Shown in pieces: positions 50,836-60,605 of a stretch of DNA of 64,000 bases (its first letter is position 1; every line of letters begins with the position of its first letter). Under the pieces are notes generated by a model, which saw only the letters and a program-made list of their open reading frames with translations, was not told where the DNA came from and ran no database searches. A program made the translations under genes and the position numbers. Origin of the DNA: Psychromicrobium silvestre. Its GTDB lineage: Bacteria; Actinomycetota; Actinomycetes; Actinomycetales; Micrococcaceae. The stretch covers positions 868,001-932,000 of the forward strand of contig NZ_JACBYQ010000002.1 of the NCBI RefSeq assembly GCF_013408295.1. Reading direction: 5' to 3'.

Positions 50836-51810
50836 GTGTCCGCATCCGAAACCGTGAAGCGTCCGGCAAAAGCCGCCCCACGAGGGCCAAAGCAGCAAGG
50901 CAAGAGGAAGCAGGTAGGCCGCTGGCTGCCCTATGCGCTCCTTGCCCCCGCCGTCCTTTTTGAACTGCTCATCCACGTTATCCCGATGATCTTCGGCATC
51001 TGGGTCAGCTTCTTCAAACTCACCAAGGTGTTCATCGCCAACTGGTCCAGTGCGCCTTTTATGGGCCTGGGAAATTACTCGATAGCGGTTGATTTCAATG
51101 GAGCTGTTGGCCAGGGCCTGCTGCAATCCTTCCTGGTGACCTGTGGCTTCACCGTGCTGGTGGTCGGGTTCTCCTGGTCCTTCGGAATGGCCGGGGCGGT
51201 GGCCCTGCAACGTAAGTTCTTTGGCCGGGGATTCTTACGCACCTTGTTCTTGATTCCTTATGCTCTGCCCACTTATGCGGCGATCATCACCTGGAAATTC
51301 ATGTTCCAGAAGGACACCGGTGCGATCAATTACATCCTCTATGACATGCTGCATCTGCCGGGGGACAAGCCGTTCTGGCTGATTGGAGACAATGCCTTCG
51401 CCGCCGTCGTGGTGGTAGCGATCTGGAAAATGTGGCCTTTCGCTTTCCTGATGCTGATGGCCGGGTTGCAGTCCGTTCCTACCGAGGTTTACGAAGCATC
51501 TTCGGTCGATGGGGCCAAGCCCTTCCGGCAGTGGACCTCGATTACGCTGCCGATGCTGCGCCCGGTGAATATGGTGCTGCTGCTGGTGATGTTCCTCTGG
51601 GTTTTCAACGACTTCAACACCCCTTTCGTGCTGTTTGGCAATGCGCAGCCGCCGGCCGGAGATCTGATTTCCTTCCATATTTACAACGCCTCGTTCCTGA
51701 CCTGGAACTTCGGTTCGGGCTCGGCGATGTCCGTGATGCTACTGCTCTTCTTGCTGCTGATTAGCGGCATCTACTTGTTGATTGTGAACCGGAGGTCCAA
51801 GCGTGCATGA
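50836..51810 (+). CDS. Sugar ABC transporter permease 1
   Basis: 324 residues (GTG at 50836; GTG 50827 also in frame). Six membrane spans; the coupling-helix motif EAA...G is clear as YEASSVDGAKPFRQWTSITLPML (EAA loop, about residues 215-237), the contact point with the ATPase. Type of the MalF/UgpA group. The long N-terminus before the first span is basic (KRPAKAAPRGPKQQGKRK). Followed, with eight bases overlap, by the second permease. Confidence 0.9.
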   Translation: MSASETVKRPAKAAPRGPKQQGKRKQVGRWLPYALLAPAVLFELLIHVIPMIFGIWVSFFKLTKVFIANWSSAPFMGLGNYSIAVDFNGAVGQGLLQSFLVTCGFTVLVVGFSWSFGMAGAVALQRKFFGRGFLRTLFLIPYALPTYAAIITWKFMFQKDTGAINYILYDMLHLPGDKPFWLIGDNAFAAVVVVAIWKMWPFAFLMLMAGLQSVPTEVYEASSVDGAKPFRQWTSITLPMLRPVNMVLLLVMFLWVFNDFNTPFVLFGNAQPPAGDLISFHIYNASFLTWNFGSGSAMSVMLLLFLLLISGIYLLIVNRRSKRA

Positions 51811-52642
51811 AACCAAGGGAAGCAAAGTCTTCCGGATCACAGTGCTCATTGTGCTGGGCATCTTCGTGGCGGTGCCGGTCTACGTAATGATCATCTCCGC
51901 ACTGAAGCCCCTAGGAGATGTGCAGGGCGATTTCTCCTGGTGGCCCAGCACGCTGACCATCCAGCCCTTCATCGATATCTGGCAGACCGTTCCGCTGGCC
52001 AGCTACTTCCTGAACTCGCTGATCGTGGCGGGCTCGGCTACCGCGGTAAGCCTACTGATCGCCATTTTCGCCGCCTATGCGATGAGTCGCTACCGATTCT
52101 TCGGCCGCACGCTCTTCTCCACTACGGTGCTTTCCACTCAGATGTTCCCCGGTGTGCTTTTCCTGCTGCCGCTGTTCTTGATCTTCGTGAACATTAACTC
52201 AACGCTTGGTATTCAGCTGGTGGGTACCCGGCTTGGTCTGGTCATCACCTATCTGACCTTCTCGCTGCCGTTCTCGATCTGGATGCTGGCAGGTTACTTC
52301 GATGGCATTCCGCGTGAACTCGACGAGGCAGCCAAGGTGGATGGGGCGGGACCGATGGGTGCGCTTTGGCGAGTGGTGATTCCAGCGGCCCGGCCGGGCC
52401 TGATCGCGGTGGCGATCTACTCCTTTATGACCTCTTGGGGAGAGGTGCTCTTTGCCTCGGTGATGACCACCGATGAGAACCGCACCCTCGCCGTCGGGCT
52501 CCAGCTCTATTCGACCCAGACCAATGTGTACTGGAATCAGATCATGGCGGCCTCACTTGTGGTGAGCATCCCCGTGGTGGTTGGGTTCCTCTTCTTGCAG
52601 AAGAACTTCGTGGCCGGACTTACCGCCGGGGCGGTGAAATAG
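51803..52642 (+). CDS. Sugar ABC transporter permease 2
   Basis: 279 residues, MalG/UgpE group with six membrane spans. EAA loop near residues 170-195: GIPRELDEAAKVDGAGPMGALWRVVIPAARPG. Partner of the upstream permease; overlap of eight bases. No ATPase gene lies nearby, so the pair must use a shared MsmK/UgpC-type ATPase encoded elsewhere, a common situation in Gram-positives. Confidence 0.92.
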   Translation: MHETKGSKVFRITVLIVLGIFVAVPVYVMIISALKPLGDVQGDFSWWPSTLTIQPFIDIWQTVPLASYFLNSLIVAGSATAVSLLIAIFAAYAMSRYRFFGRTLFSTTVLSTQMFPGVLFLLPLFLIFVNINSTLGIQLVGTRLGLVITYLTFSLPFSIWMLAGYFDGIPRELDEAAKVDGAGPMGALWRVVIPAARPGLIAVAIYSFMTSWGEVLFASVMTTDENRTLAVGLQLYSTQTNVYWNQIMAASLVVSIPVVVGFLFLQKNFVAGLTAGAVK

Positions 52643-52657
52643 TTTCGGTGAATAGGT

Positions 52658-53371
52658 CTAGATCGCGCAGCCGTCCGGGCCGCAGGCTTCGCCCTTCTCA
52701 GTGGTCATGATCAGCGGGTGACTTTCGGCCCAGGCCTCGTTGAGGGTCTGGCTGAAAACCTCGGAGCCCTGCGCGCCGGAGATGCCGTATTTACGGTCGA
52801 TCACAAAGAAGGGCACGCCCTGAATGCCCAGGGCGTGTGCCTCGGCGATGTCTTGATCCACGGCTTCTTCGAAGTCGCGCTCGGCCAGTGCCTCGCGGGC
52901 TTTCTCGGCGTTTAGGCCAAGTTCGACGGCGATGCTGACCAGGGTGTCCAGGTCACCAATGTCTCCGCCCTCTTCGAAATGCAGTTTGAGCAGCCGTTCC
53001 TTGGCGGCATCCTGCAGGCCGAGCTGCCCGTCAAGATCTTGCTGGGCCGCGAAGTGGATCAGTTCATGGCCCAGGTGGCTATTGGCCACGGTCAGGGTGT
53101 CGAAGTCGTAGTTCAGTCCCTCGCCTGCGGCCTGCGTCTTCACGTGCTCGAACATCTGCGCCACACTTGCGGCGGGCATGCCCTTGCGCTTGCTCAGATA
53201 GTCCAGCTCGGTGCCGTCGTAGTGCTCCGGGATGGTGGGATCGAGTTGGAAGCTCTTCCACTCGAGCTGCACTTCGTCGCGGTGGGCGAAAGCGGAGAGC
53301 GCCGATTCGAAACGGCGCTTGCCAATGTAGCACCAGGGACAGGCAATATCTGACCAGATCTCAATCTTCAC
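52658..53371 (-). CDS. DsbA family oxidoreductase (FrnE-like)
   Basis: 237 residues, thioredoxin fold with an alpha-helical insertion. Redox motif CPWC in SDIACPWCYIG at the N-terminus, and GVPFFVIDRKYGISGAQG near the end with the cis-Pro. FrnE proteins are cytosolic disulfide or polyketide-related oxidoreductases. I start at GTG 53371 because it gives the canonical VKIEIWSDIACPWC opening; the frame extends 29 codons up without homology. A CGPDGCAI tail carries two more Cys, as in FrnE members. Converges with the permease gene. Confidence 0.9.
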   Translation of the reverse strand: MKIEIWSDIACPWCYIGKRRFESALSAFAHRDEVQLEWKSFQLDPTIPEHYDGTELDYLSKRKGMPAASVAQMFEHVKTQAAGEGLNYDFDTLTVANSHLGHELIHFAAQQDLDGQLGLQDAAKERLLKLHFEEGGDIGDLDTLVSIAVELGLNAEKAREALAERDFEEAVDQDIAEAHALGIQGVPFFVIDRKYGISGAQGSEVFSQTLNEAWAESHPLIMTTEKGEACGPDGCAI

Positions 53372-53720
53372 GTTCTCGGCAACGCCGTGGTGTCCGGAAC
53401 AATTCCCTCGTGATTCTTTGCTTGGCCTAGCCGCCCAGGTCGCCAGCGTGCAGAGCATCGGCGTATCCGCTCCATTGGAAGTTTTGTTGGAAGTGATTGG
53501 AAGTTTCTCTGGGGCTATTGCTCCATTGCTTGCGGCTGAATAGTGTTCGAGCTACTTGAAGCGTCCCTGCCAGTCGCACTGGTTGTGTTACGTGAGGACT
53601 TCTTTTACGGCTTAGTTCTTGTGGTTTAGGTCACAGGATCGTTACGATAAGGCCAGTTTGTTGCTTTATCGATTTTATTTACTTCATTTTTGCTGAGCTT
53701 CATGTTCCGTTGGGGGTGCT
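53372..53720. other. AT-rich intergenic region at the left edge of the Rhs island
   Basis: 349 bases without a supported gene, noticeably T-rich (for example runs of GTT/TTT near 53480-53700). A possible promoter for the lipoprotein is TTGTGG (53619-53624), 18-base spacer, TACGAT (53643-53648). No att-like direct repeat or tRNA end was seen. Confidence 0.5.
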
Positions 53721-54224
53721 GTGCGAGCGAAGGAAACGTTACTGGGCATCTTTGTGGTGCTGGCGATCACGGTGCTAACTGCTTGTTCCTCGATGGGTGG
53801 CGGTTCTGCTGTTACGTCGTTGCCTCGCGGGACTATTGTTCCGGTCGCGGCGAGTGATCAACCGATCGTGGTGGATCGGGCTGGCGTGAAAAAGGTCTTG
53901 GCTGGTGTTCGTTCCGGTCTTGCTCGCAAACCTCTTGCTGATTCGGCTTGTTTGGATACTTTGGCGGCTGGGCTGGCTGGACCGTTCGATCAGGGCGCGG
54001 TGCCTACTACCGTTCCCTCTTCGTGTGGGTCGGTGCAGTGGGGTTGGGTTGCTGGTTCTGATCCGAGCGGTGTTGGGCAGGCTAAAGCGGCTTATGGGAG
54101 CACGCAGACTGGTTCTTCTCCCTTACTAGGCAAGGATGCTGGTCATCTTGGCTTTGCTTTAGGCCCGCATCGCGAGGACGGCATCATCACTGGGTACGTC
54201 CTGGTGTGGGTTATCTCCCCATGA
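53721..54224 (+). CDS. Lipoprotein, possibly CAP-like, at the start of the Rhs island
   Basis: 167 residues. GTG start at 53721, hydrophobic signal segment and lipobox LTAC (Cys22). The mature part has RSGLARKPLADSACLDTLAAGLAG, a VQWGWVAGSD stretch and SPLLGKDAGHLGFAL followed by GYVLVWVIS. The order (pL..s..L...A..., then Gly-rich S-pLL.....lGfal) resembles a shortened CAP/SCP domain, but key histidines are missing or not aligned, so the assignment is tentative. Codons end in T far more often than in neighbouring genes, suggesting acquisition together with the Rhs gene downstream. Confidence 0.6.
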   Translation: MRAKETLLGIFVVLAITVLTACSSMGGGSAVTSLPRGTIVPVAASDQPIVVDRAGVKKVLAGVRSGLARKPLADSACLDTLAAGLAGPFDQGAVPTTVPSSCGSVQWGWVAGSDPSGVGQAKAAYGSTQTGSSPLLGKDAGHLGFALGPHREDGIITGYVLVWVISP

Positions 54225-54332
54225 GCGGGGTTTGGCGGTAAGTAAGCGCCATCGTCGGTGATGGTTGGCTTTTGCGAGTTTTGTACTTTCTGTTTTGTCC
54301 GTGTTGTTGATGCTGTGCGGTAGGAGTCACTG

Positions 54333-57300
54333 ATGGTTGCTTGGGTATCGCGGTCATTCTCGCGTCGTTTCCGGATGATGCTGGGCGTGCTGGTCGGGCT
54401 CGGCTTGATCGTGGGCATGGTTGGCCCGGTATCGACTGCCCATGCGGCGCCTGCGCCCACTGGCAAGGTGGTGTTGGATCCGGATGACAATTACAGCTTC
54501 GCGATCTGGGGCGGAACGACGTATAAGGAACTACCGATCACTTATGCGATCAGTCAGACCGTGAAGACCAAGCTGGAAGCATTGTGTGACACTTCCGTAG
54601 TTATCACCCGTGATGCCTCCCAAGACACGGTCCCTCGTGCGCAGCGTGCTGCAATGATGTCTGGCGCGGACGTATCGATGACAATTTCTTTGAACGACCT
54701 CACTGGTACGCCGTGGGGTACTTCCGTTGATGGGGGCGCGCAGGGTTGGTCGACTTCCTATAGCAATAACACCGCGTTGGCGCAGAAGTCATTGGACGAA
54801 TGGACTAGGTTTACCGGTCGAACCAATGCTGGTGGACCGAATCAGGGCGCCACGAATGGCACGGCTCTGCCTTATCCAGAGTTTGCGGCACTTTCCAGTA
54901 CGTATGCACAGACGTTCTTCGGGTTCATGGACCATAATTTCGATGCCCCCTCGATTGGTGTGGTTTCTGGTGTTCATTCACCGGTGGTGAACGCGGTGGT
55001 GACCGCTATCGGACGCCAGTTGCAGGCGCAGGGAATTACTTGCGGTAATACCGGTACGGGGCAAGCTTCTTTCCCCGCCCCGCCAACGGCTGCCCAGCTT
55101 GCAGCATTGTTCTCCCTGGGGTTCGGGAATTGGATGCGGTATGGGGCGGACCCGGTCAACTTTGCCACGGGTAACTTCTTGCAGAGCGCTAAGCTGTTCA
55201 CTGTTTCGGGTCCGGGCGGTAGTTCTACCCCGATCGAACTCACCTACAATTCACTCGATAACAGGTCCTCCCGTTTCGGTCATGGTTGGTCTGCCGGATT
55301 GGATAGTCGAAGCCAAACGTATACGGACAAGTCTGTCCTGATCACCGGTACGGATGGTTCAGCAACGGCCTATAGTGCCAATTTGGACGGCTCTTACCAG
55401 GCGCCGGCGGGCGTCTTCAACACCCTCACCCGAACAAGTGCGGATACTTTGGTTTTGACGGGGCCGGACGGGTCCAAGCAGACCTTTACCGAGGATTCCC
55501 ACACCGGTGCGGGTGTGCTGACCGCTCGGACTGACCGGGCCGGTCACCGGTGGGTTTATGACTACGCCACCACTACGGTCACGGTCCCTGGAACAACTAA
55601 CCCTTGGCCGGTAGCCCCGGACGGTTCCAGCGGTGGGAGTGGTGCAGCCTCAACTAGTTACACCTCCCTCGGCGCGCTGACCTCGATCACCGATCCAGGC
55701 GGGCAGAAGATCGCCTTCTCTAACGACGCCAAGGGCAGGGTCACCAAGGTTACCCGACCTGACGGTGCGGACTGGACGCTGTCTTACGATGCGGCCGGGA
55801 ACCTGGTCAGCGTCAGTGATCCGCTGAGCCACGCTACCGCTTACAGTTACGACACTGTTGGGAGGATGGTCACGGTAACCGCACCGGACGGCGTCGTTTA
55901 TGTTCACAATACTTTTGACGGACAAGGCCGTGTCATCGCCCAGTCCAACGGAGACGGCAAAACCTCTACCATCACCTATAACGCCGATGGAACGACTACC
56001 TATACGGACACTACCGGGGCCAAGACCACCTTCACCACGGACACCCAAGGCCGGGTAGTAAAGGTCACCACCCCACTCGGACACACCATCAGCACCGGCT
56101 ACCAAAACTGGTCGACGTCTACCAAGAAGGACGCGAACGGCAACCTCACGTCGTATCAGTACGACTCCCAGGGGCGGGCTGTGCAGGTTTCATCGCCGGA
56201 CGGGACCTCCACGAAGGTTGCCTACACTTCCGACGGTGACGTGTCATCGCAGACCGCTGCAGACGGTGGTGTGACCACCTACATGGTGGATGGGAAGGGC
56301 CGCGTGACGGGTGTGACTGAGCCCGACAATGCGACATGGGCCTCGACCTACGACGACGCGGGGAACCTTACGAGTCGGACAGATCCGAATGGTCACCTGA
56401 CCAGCTACAGCTACGACGGACGTGGCAATCTGAGGAGCACCACGAACGCTGCGGGCGGCGTGACTACCCTTGCCTATGACGCTGCGAACCGGCTGACCTC
56501 GGTGACGGACGCTGCGGGCGGCGTTTCGACGTTCGGATATGACGCGGTTGGCAATCTCACCTCTCGGACGAACCCAGACGGCAAGACAAGCAGCTACGCG
56601 TACAACGCGACCGATAAGGTCACCGCGGTCACCGACGCGAATGGCGGCAAGACGAGTTACACGTATAACGCTGGGCTCCAGGTCGAGACGGTCACCGATC
56701 CTGCGGGTGGGCGTACAAAGTACGGGTACGACTCCGAGTACCGGCGCACCTCGGTGACGAACCCGGACGGCGCCGTGACCAAGTACGAATACAACGGGGA
56801 GGGTCTGCTCACGAAGGTCACTGACCCGAACGGGGGCGTCACCTCGAAGGAGTACGACGCCAACCAGAACGTTACGAAAGTCACCGACGCCATCGGTGCT
56901 GTCACCACGTTCGGCTATGACACGATGAACCGGCCAATCACTGTCACGGACGCGAAAGGCGGTAAGACCAGCTACGCCTACGATGCTGCGGGCCGGGTCA
57001 CGAAGGTGACTGATGCAAACAAGGCAGCCACGTCCTACGCTTACGATAAGGCCGGTCGTGTTGTGAAGGTCACCGACCCGACCGGGGCAGTGACCGCCTA
57101 CGCCTACGATAAGGCGGGGAATGTGGTCGGCAGCACCGATCCTAACGGGCATACCACGACCGTTGGTTACGACAAGCTCAACCAGGCTGTTGCCGTCACC
57201 GCGCCCGCAGGTGGTGTGACCTCGTACCAGTACGACCCGGCGGGGCGGGTGACGAAGAAAACAGACGGTGCCGGTCGGACGCAGTCGTTTGCCTACGACC

Positions 57301-60300
57301 CGGCCGGACAGTTGACTTCGGCGACGGACGGAGAGGGTGCGAGCACCCGGTACGCGTACGACGGGGTGGGAAACATCACCGGAGTCACCGACCCGCGTGG
57401 TGGCACCATCACGCTTTCGTACACGCCGACGAACCTGCTGGGGGCGCAGTCGAACCAGAATGGCGAGACCACCGGGTACAGGTACACCGCTGCCGGGATT
57501 CTGTCCGCAGTCACGAATCCTTTGGGCGTGACGACGGCGTATGGGCACGACAAGAACGGGAACCTGACTCAGGTCGTCGAGAACTCGCAGGCAGGCAGCG
57601 GCTCCACCGTGGACGCGAACGTCACGACGAACTATGCCTATGATCCGGCGAACCGACTCGCGAAGGTCACGGATGCGAAGGGCGGGACCACGGCGTACGC
57701 GTATGACCCGCTGGGCGCGCTGACAAAGAGCACCAACCAGCTCGGTAACGTCACTAGCTATAGCTACGACGCCGTTAGCCAGACCACAGCGGTCACCGAC
57801 GGTAACGGAAAAACCACGTCATACGGTCGCGATGGCGACGGCCGCATCACCACCGTCAGTCCTCAGGGTGTGAGCTCGGCAACGTACACCTATGACGCGG
57901 CGGGGCAGCTTACCGCCATGGTTGATCCAACCGGCAAGACGGCATGGGCCTATACCCCAGACGGGCTTGTGGCGTCCGAGACGACGAAGGCAGGCACGGC
58001 AGGCGCGGAAGCAGTGTCGTTCAGCTACGATCTCGGCGGGGCACGCACCGGTCTGACCTACCCGGACGGCAGCAAGGTCGCCTACACCCTCGATAAGGCA
58101 GGTCGAGTCACCAGCATCGCTGACCAGACCGGGACTAGCGCCTACGCCTACAACCCCTCCGGTTTGCTGACGACCGCCACCCACTCTAACGGCACTAAGA
58201 GCAGCTACGGATACGACGCCGTCGGCCGTGTTTCTGACATCCAACACACCGGGACCACGGTGACAACCAATAAGACCACGGCGAGCACGCAGGCACCCGC
58301 AGATCCAACGCCGAATGCCACGGCGACCCCAGGCGCCACGGTCGCACCCAGCCCGACTACGCCCACACTCACGCCGTCGACCCCGACGGCACAGGTGCCG
58401 ACGCCGTCGCCGTCGCCGACCGCAACGTCCTCCTCGACATCGAGCAGCAACGGCAACGGTGCTGGCAACGGTTGCGGCAATGGTGGAGTAACGCCAGGCT
58501 GCCCGGCAACGACACCCACTGCCACGCCGTCGCCCACTCAGAGTCCTACCCCGTCGAGTACGCCAACCCCGAGCGCACCCTCGGTGACGACCGGGCCCGG
58601 TTGCGGCAACGGGGGTGTGACGCCGGGCTGCCCGATGGCAGCGCTGACGGCGGCTGACGGCCTACCGATGCACCTGGCTTACACCTACGATAAGGCCGGA
58701 AACACGACGCAGTTGGTGCAGGAATCAGCGACGAAGACGCTGACTACAGGCTACAGTTACGATCCGCTCGGACGCCTGACCGCCTCTACCCGCACCGACG
58801 GCGCCAAAGCGACGTATTCCTACGACGCGAACGGTAACCAGACAAGCGGGACGGAGACGGATCGTCTCACCGGGCAGCTGGTGAAAGTCTCGGCTACGTT
58901 CAACCCGGCTAATCAGCTGGTGAAGCGGACGACCTCCCCGGTTGCCGGGCTGAGCCTAGATGGTCCGGCCGAGACCGTGGTGAGTAACACCTTCGATTCC
59001 GCCGGGAACCTCACCGTCCAGACGACCTCTAGCACCCGCGGAGTCCAGGGAAACAGCAGCCACACCGACACCACCACGGTGACAACAAAGAACACCTACG
59101 ATTACACGAATCACCTGCTCACGCAGATACGTGATGACGGGCAGAACACGGCCTACACCTACGACGGGCTGGGCCGCACAGCGACGCAGTCCCTGCCAAC
59201 AGGTCAGGCCGTGTCTGACAAAACGAACAAGAAGAACGGTACCGGCGCAGGACCCCACAACACGGGGTGCGGCATCGGTGGGACCACACCGGGCTGCCCC
59301 GGCACCGGAGACCTGACAATGTTCGGCGGTGCCACCACCCGCGTGTTCTACGACGGAGTGACACCGATCAGTTGGAGCGGCGATAGCCTGTCAAGCAACC
59401 TCGTCTACGGACCGCTTGGACCCGAGCACCAAATCACCACGAAAACAACGGGCGTGAACACGTCGTGGTTGTACCTAGACCGGCAAGGCACCGTGCGTGT
59501 CACTGCTGGCTCGGACGGGGTCACAACGAGCGCGTCTTCGTATACCGACTTCGGCGTGCTAGAACCAGGTGCCGGAACCTTATACGCCGGTGCGGGTACC
59601 GAGGCGGCGCCGGGCCAAGAAGACAAAGCTACGGCCGTGCATTTACCGGTAGCGACGACCCAGACCCCGGTTGGTTACACGGCCGAGCAAACTAACCCCG
59701 CCGCCGGGCTACAGCACTACCTGGCCCGCGACTACCAACCCGGCACCGCGGCCTGGATTCAAGCCGATACCTGGGGTGGGGTTCTAGCGCGTCCGGGCAC
59801 GTTGAATAAGTACACCTACGTGCTCGACAACCCGACCACCCTTATCGACCGCGGCGGTAACGAACCCGCCTATGTTGGCTGTAACACGCTGCAATGTCGC
59901 AACTATATGTACAACCCAGTGACACCGGCCCCGTCCGCGCACACCGTGAACAGCAGCCAAGTCGACTGGCAACCCGCACCCCCACAACCCTCACCTGGCA
60001 ACACCGTGAACAGCAGTCGCCTCGATTGGCAACCCGGATACGCAGGCCCACCCGCCCAACCAACCCCGCCGGCTCAACAAGAAAACCCCAGCAGCAATAG
60101 CGGCCACTACGTGGCGAGCCCGGTCTGTGGATACGCCCACATTCCTTGCAGCCACCCGGAAGTCTGTCCGACCAGTGACACTAGCGGCGACTGCGAACAA
60201 CTTCGTGTAGTTCGTGGCCTCATGCTCCAAGCGGTGGACAAGCTGCTCATGGGACTTTTACCGATTCGTACGGGTGCCGCGGGCGAAGCCGGTGCCGCAG

Positions 60301-60605
60301 ACGGTGTCGCGGGCATTACCCCGCAGGTCATTCGGATAGGGGGTCTGAAGCTCCCTGGTGTACCTAAGGGCATCGTCGGCACAGTCACGGACAGTGGTAA
60401 GGGCCTCACGTACGCGATTCCGAAGGGCACTCCTGAGCTCGATCCGCGGGTTACCCAGATTCGGATCATGGGGCCAACCTCTGGTACCTATGCGTATCCA
60501 AACGGCTATGCTGTCTACATGAACAGCGAGAGCCAGACCGTCAATCCGTTGACCGGCCAGGTGATAGCGCCGTCAGATCCTTACGCACACATCGGTCTGC
60601 CATGA
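54333..60605 (+). CDS. Secreted Rhs/YD-repeat polymorphic toxin protein
   Basis: 2090 residues. Sec signal peptide at residues 1-39 (basic start, LGVLVGLGLIVGMVGPVSTAHA). Residues about 44-240 resemble an amidase_3 domain (KVVLDP, TRDASQDTVPRAQRAAMMSGADVSMTISLN) but lack the zinc His/Glu, so are probably inactive. From about 265 an Rhs N-terminal region (GNWMRYGADPVNFATGNFLQ) leads into dozens of YD repeats (YAYDAAGRVTKVTD type) to about 1790, interrupted by a Pro/Thr/Ser linker (about 1305-1440). The Rhs core motif HYLARDYQPGTAAWIQADTWGG is near 1795. The C-terminal part after about 1845 is variable linker and an unrecognised tip ending NPLTGQVIAPSDPYAHIGLP. Rhs shells enclose and deliver the tip as a toxin. 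Confidence 0.9.
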   Translation: MVAWVSRSFSRRFRMMLGVLVGLGLIVGMVGPVSTAHAAPAPTGKVVLDPDDNYSFAIWGGTTYKELPITYAISQTVKTKLEALCDTSVVITRDASQDTVPRAQRAAMMSGADVSMTISLNDLTGTPWGTSVDGGAQGWSTSYSNNTALAQKSLDEWTRFTGRTNAGGPNQGATNGTALPYPEFAALSSTYAQTFFGFMDHNFDAPSIGVVSGVHSPVVNAVVTAIGRQLQAQGITCGNTGTGQASFPAPPTAAQLAALFSLGFGNWMRYGADPVNFATGNFLQSAKLFTVSGPGGSSTPIELTYNSLDNRSSRFGHGWSAGLDSRSQTYTDKSVLITGTDGSATAYSANLDGSYQAPAGVFNTLTRTSADTLVLTGPDGSKQTFTEDSHTGAGVLTARTDRAGHRWVYDYATTTVTVPGTTNPWPVAPDGSSGGSGAASTSYTSLGALTSITDPGGQKIAFSNDAKGRVTKVTRPDGADWTLSYDAAGNLVSVSDPLSHATAYSYDTVGRMVTVTAPDGVVYVHNTFDGQGRVIAQSNGDGKTSTITYNADGTTTYTDTTGAKTTFTTDTQGRVVKVTTPLGHTISTGYQNWSTSTKKDANGNLTSYQYDSQGRAVQVSSPDGTSTKVAYTSDGDVSSQTAADGGVTTYMVDGKGRVTGVTEPDNATWASTYDDAGNLTSRTDPNGHLTSYSYDGRGNLRSTTNAAGGVTTLAYDAANRLTSVTDAAGGVSTFGYDAVGNLTSRTNPDGKTSSYAYNATDKVTAVTDANGGKTSYTYNAGLQVETVTDPAGGRTKYGYDSEYRRTSVTNPDGAVTKYEYNGEGLLTKVTDPNGGVTSKEYDANQNVTKVTDAIGAVTTFGYDTMNRPITVTDAKGGKTSYAYDAAGRVTKVTDANKAATSYAYDKAGRVVKVTDPTGAVTAYAYDKAGNVVGSTDPNGHTTTVGYDKLNQAVAVTAPAGGVTSYQYDPAGRVTKKTDGAGRTQSFAYDPAGQLTSATDGEGASTRYAYDGVGNITGVTDPRGGTITLSYTPTNLLGAQSNQNGETTGYRYTAAGILSAVTNPLGVTTAYGHDKNGNLTQVVENSQAGSGSTVDANVTTNYAYDPANRLAKVTDAKGGTTAYAYDPLGALTKSTNQLGNVTSYSYDAVSQTTAVTDGNGKTTSYGRDGDGRITTVSPQGVSSATYTYDAAGQLTAMVDPTGKTAWAYTPDGLVASETTKAGTAGAEAVSFSYDLGGARTGLTYPDGSKVAYTLDKAGRVTSIADQTGTSAYAYNPSGLLTTATHSNGTKSSYGYDAVGRVSDIQHTGTTVTTNKTTASTQAPADPTPNATATPGATVAPSPTTPTLTPSTPTAQVPTPSPSPTATSSSTSSSNGNGAGNGCGNGGVTPGCPATTPTATPSPTQSPTPSSTPTPSAPSVTTGPGCGNGGVTPGCPMAALTAADGLPMHLAYTYDKAGNTTQLVQESATKTLTTGYSYDPLGRLTASTRTDGAKATYSYDANGNQTSGTETDRLTGQLVKVSATFNPANQLVKRTTSPVAGLSLDGPAETVVSNTFDSAGNLTVQTTSSTRGVQGNSSHTDTTTVTTKNTYDYTNHLLTQIRDDGQNTAYTYDGLGRTATQSLPTGQAVSDKTNKKNGTGAGPHNTGCGIGGTTPGCPGTGDLTMFGGATTRVFYDGVTPISWSGDSLSSNLVYGPLGPEHQITTKTTGVNTSWLYLDRQGTVRVTAGSDGVTTSASSYTDFGVLEPGAGTLYAGAGTEAAPGQEDKATAVHLPVATTQTPVGYTAEQTNPAAGLQHYLARDYQPGTAAWIQADTWGGVLARPGTLNKYTYVLDNPTTLIDRGGNEPAYVGCNTLQCRNYMYNPVTPAPSAHTVNSSQVDWQPAPPQPSPGNTVNSSRLDWQPGYAGPPAQPTPPAQQENPSSNSGHYVASPVCGYAHIPCSHPEVCPTSDTSGDCEQLRVVRGLMLQAVDKLLMGLLPIRTGAAGEAGAADGVAGITPQVIRIGGLKLPGVPKGIVGTVTDSGKGLTYAIPKGTPELDPRVTQIRIMGPTSGTYAYPNGYAVYMNSESQTVNPLTGQVIAPSDPYAHIGLP
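58472..58507 (+). repeat. Rhs-internal Cys-x9-Cys motif, copy 1
   Basis: Encodes GCGNGGVTPGCP at the border between YD repeats and the Pro/Thr linker of the Rhs protein. Copies 2 and 3 are at 58598-58633 and 59266-59301 (the last reading GCGIGGTTPGCP). Two Cys nine apart could form a small disulfide loop. Confidence 0.6.

Noticed and set aside
53459-53720. Integration site (att) at the Rhs island edge
   Set aside because: No matching direct repeat at the right edge and no tRNA or integrase nearby.
56244-57548. 434-codon open frame on the minus strand within the Rhs gene
   Set aside because: Arg/Val-rich text with no domain, complementary to the regular YD repeats; high GC at codon positions keeps the reverse frame open.
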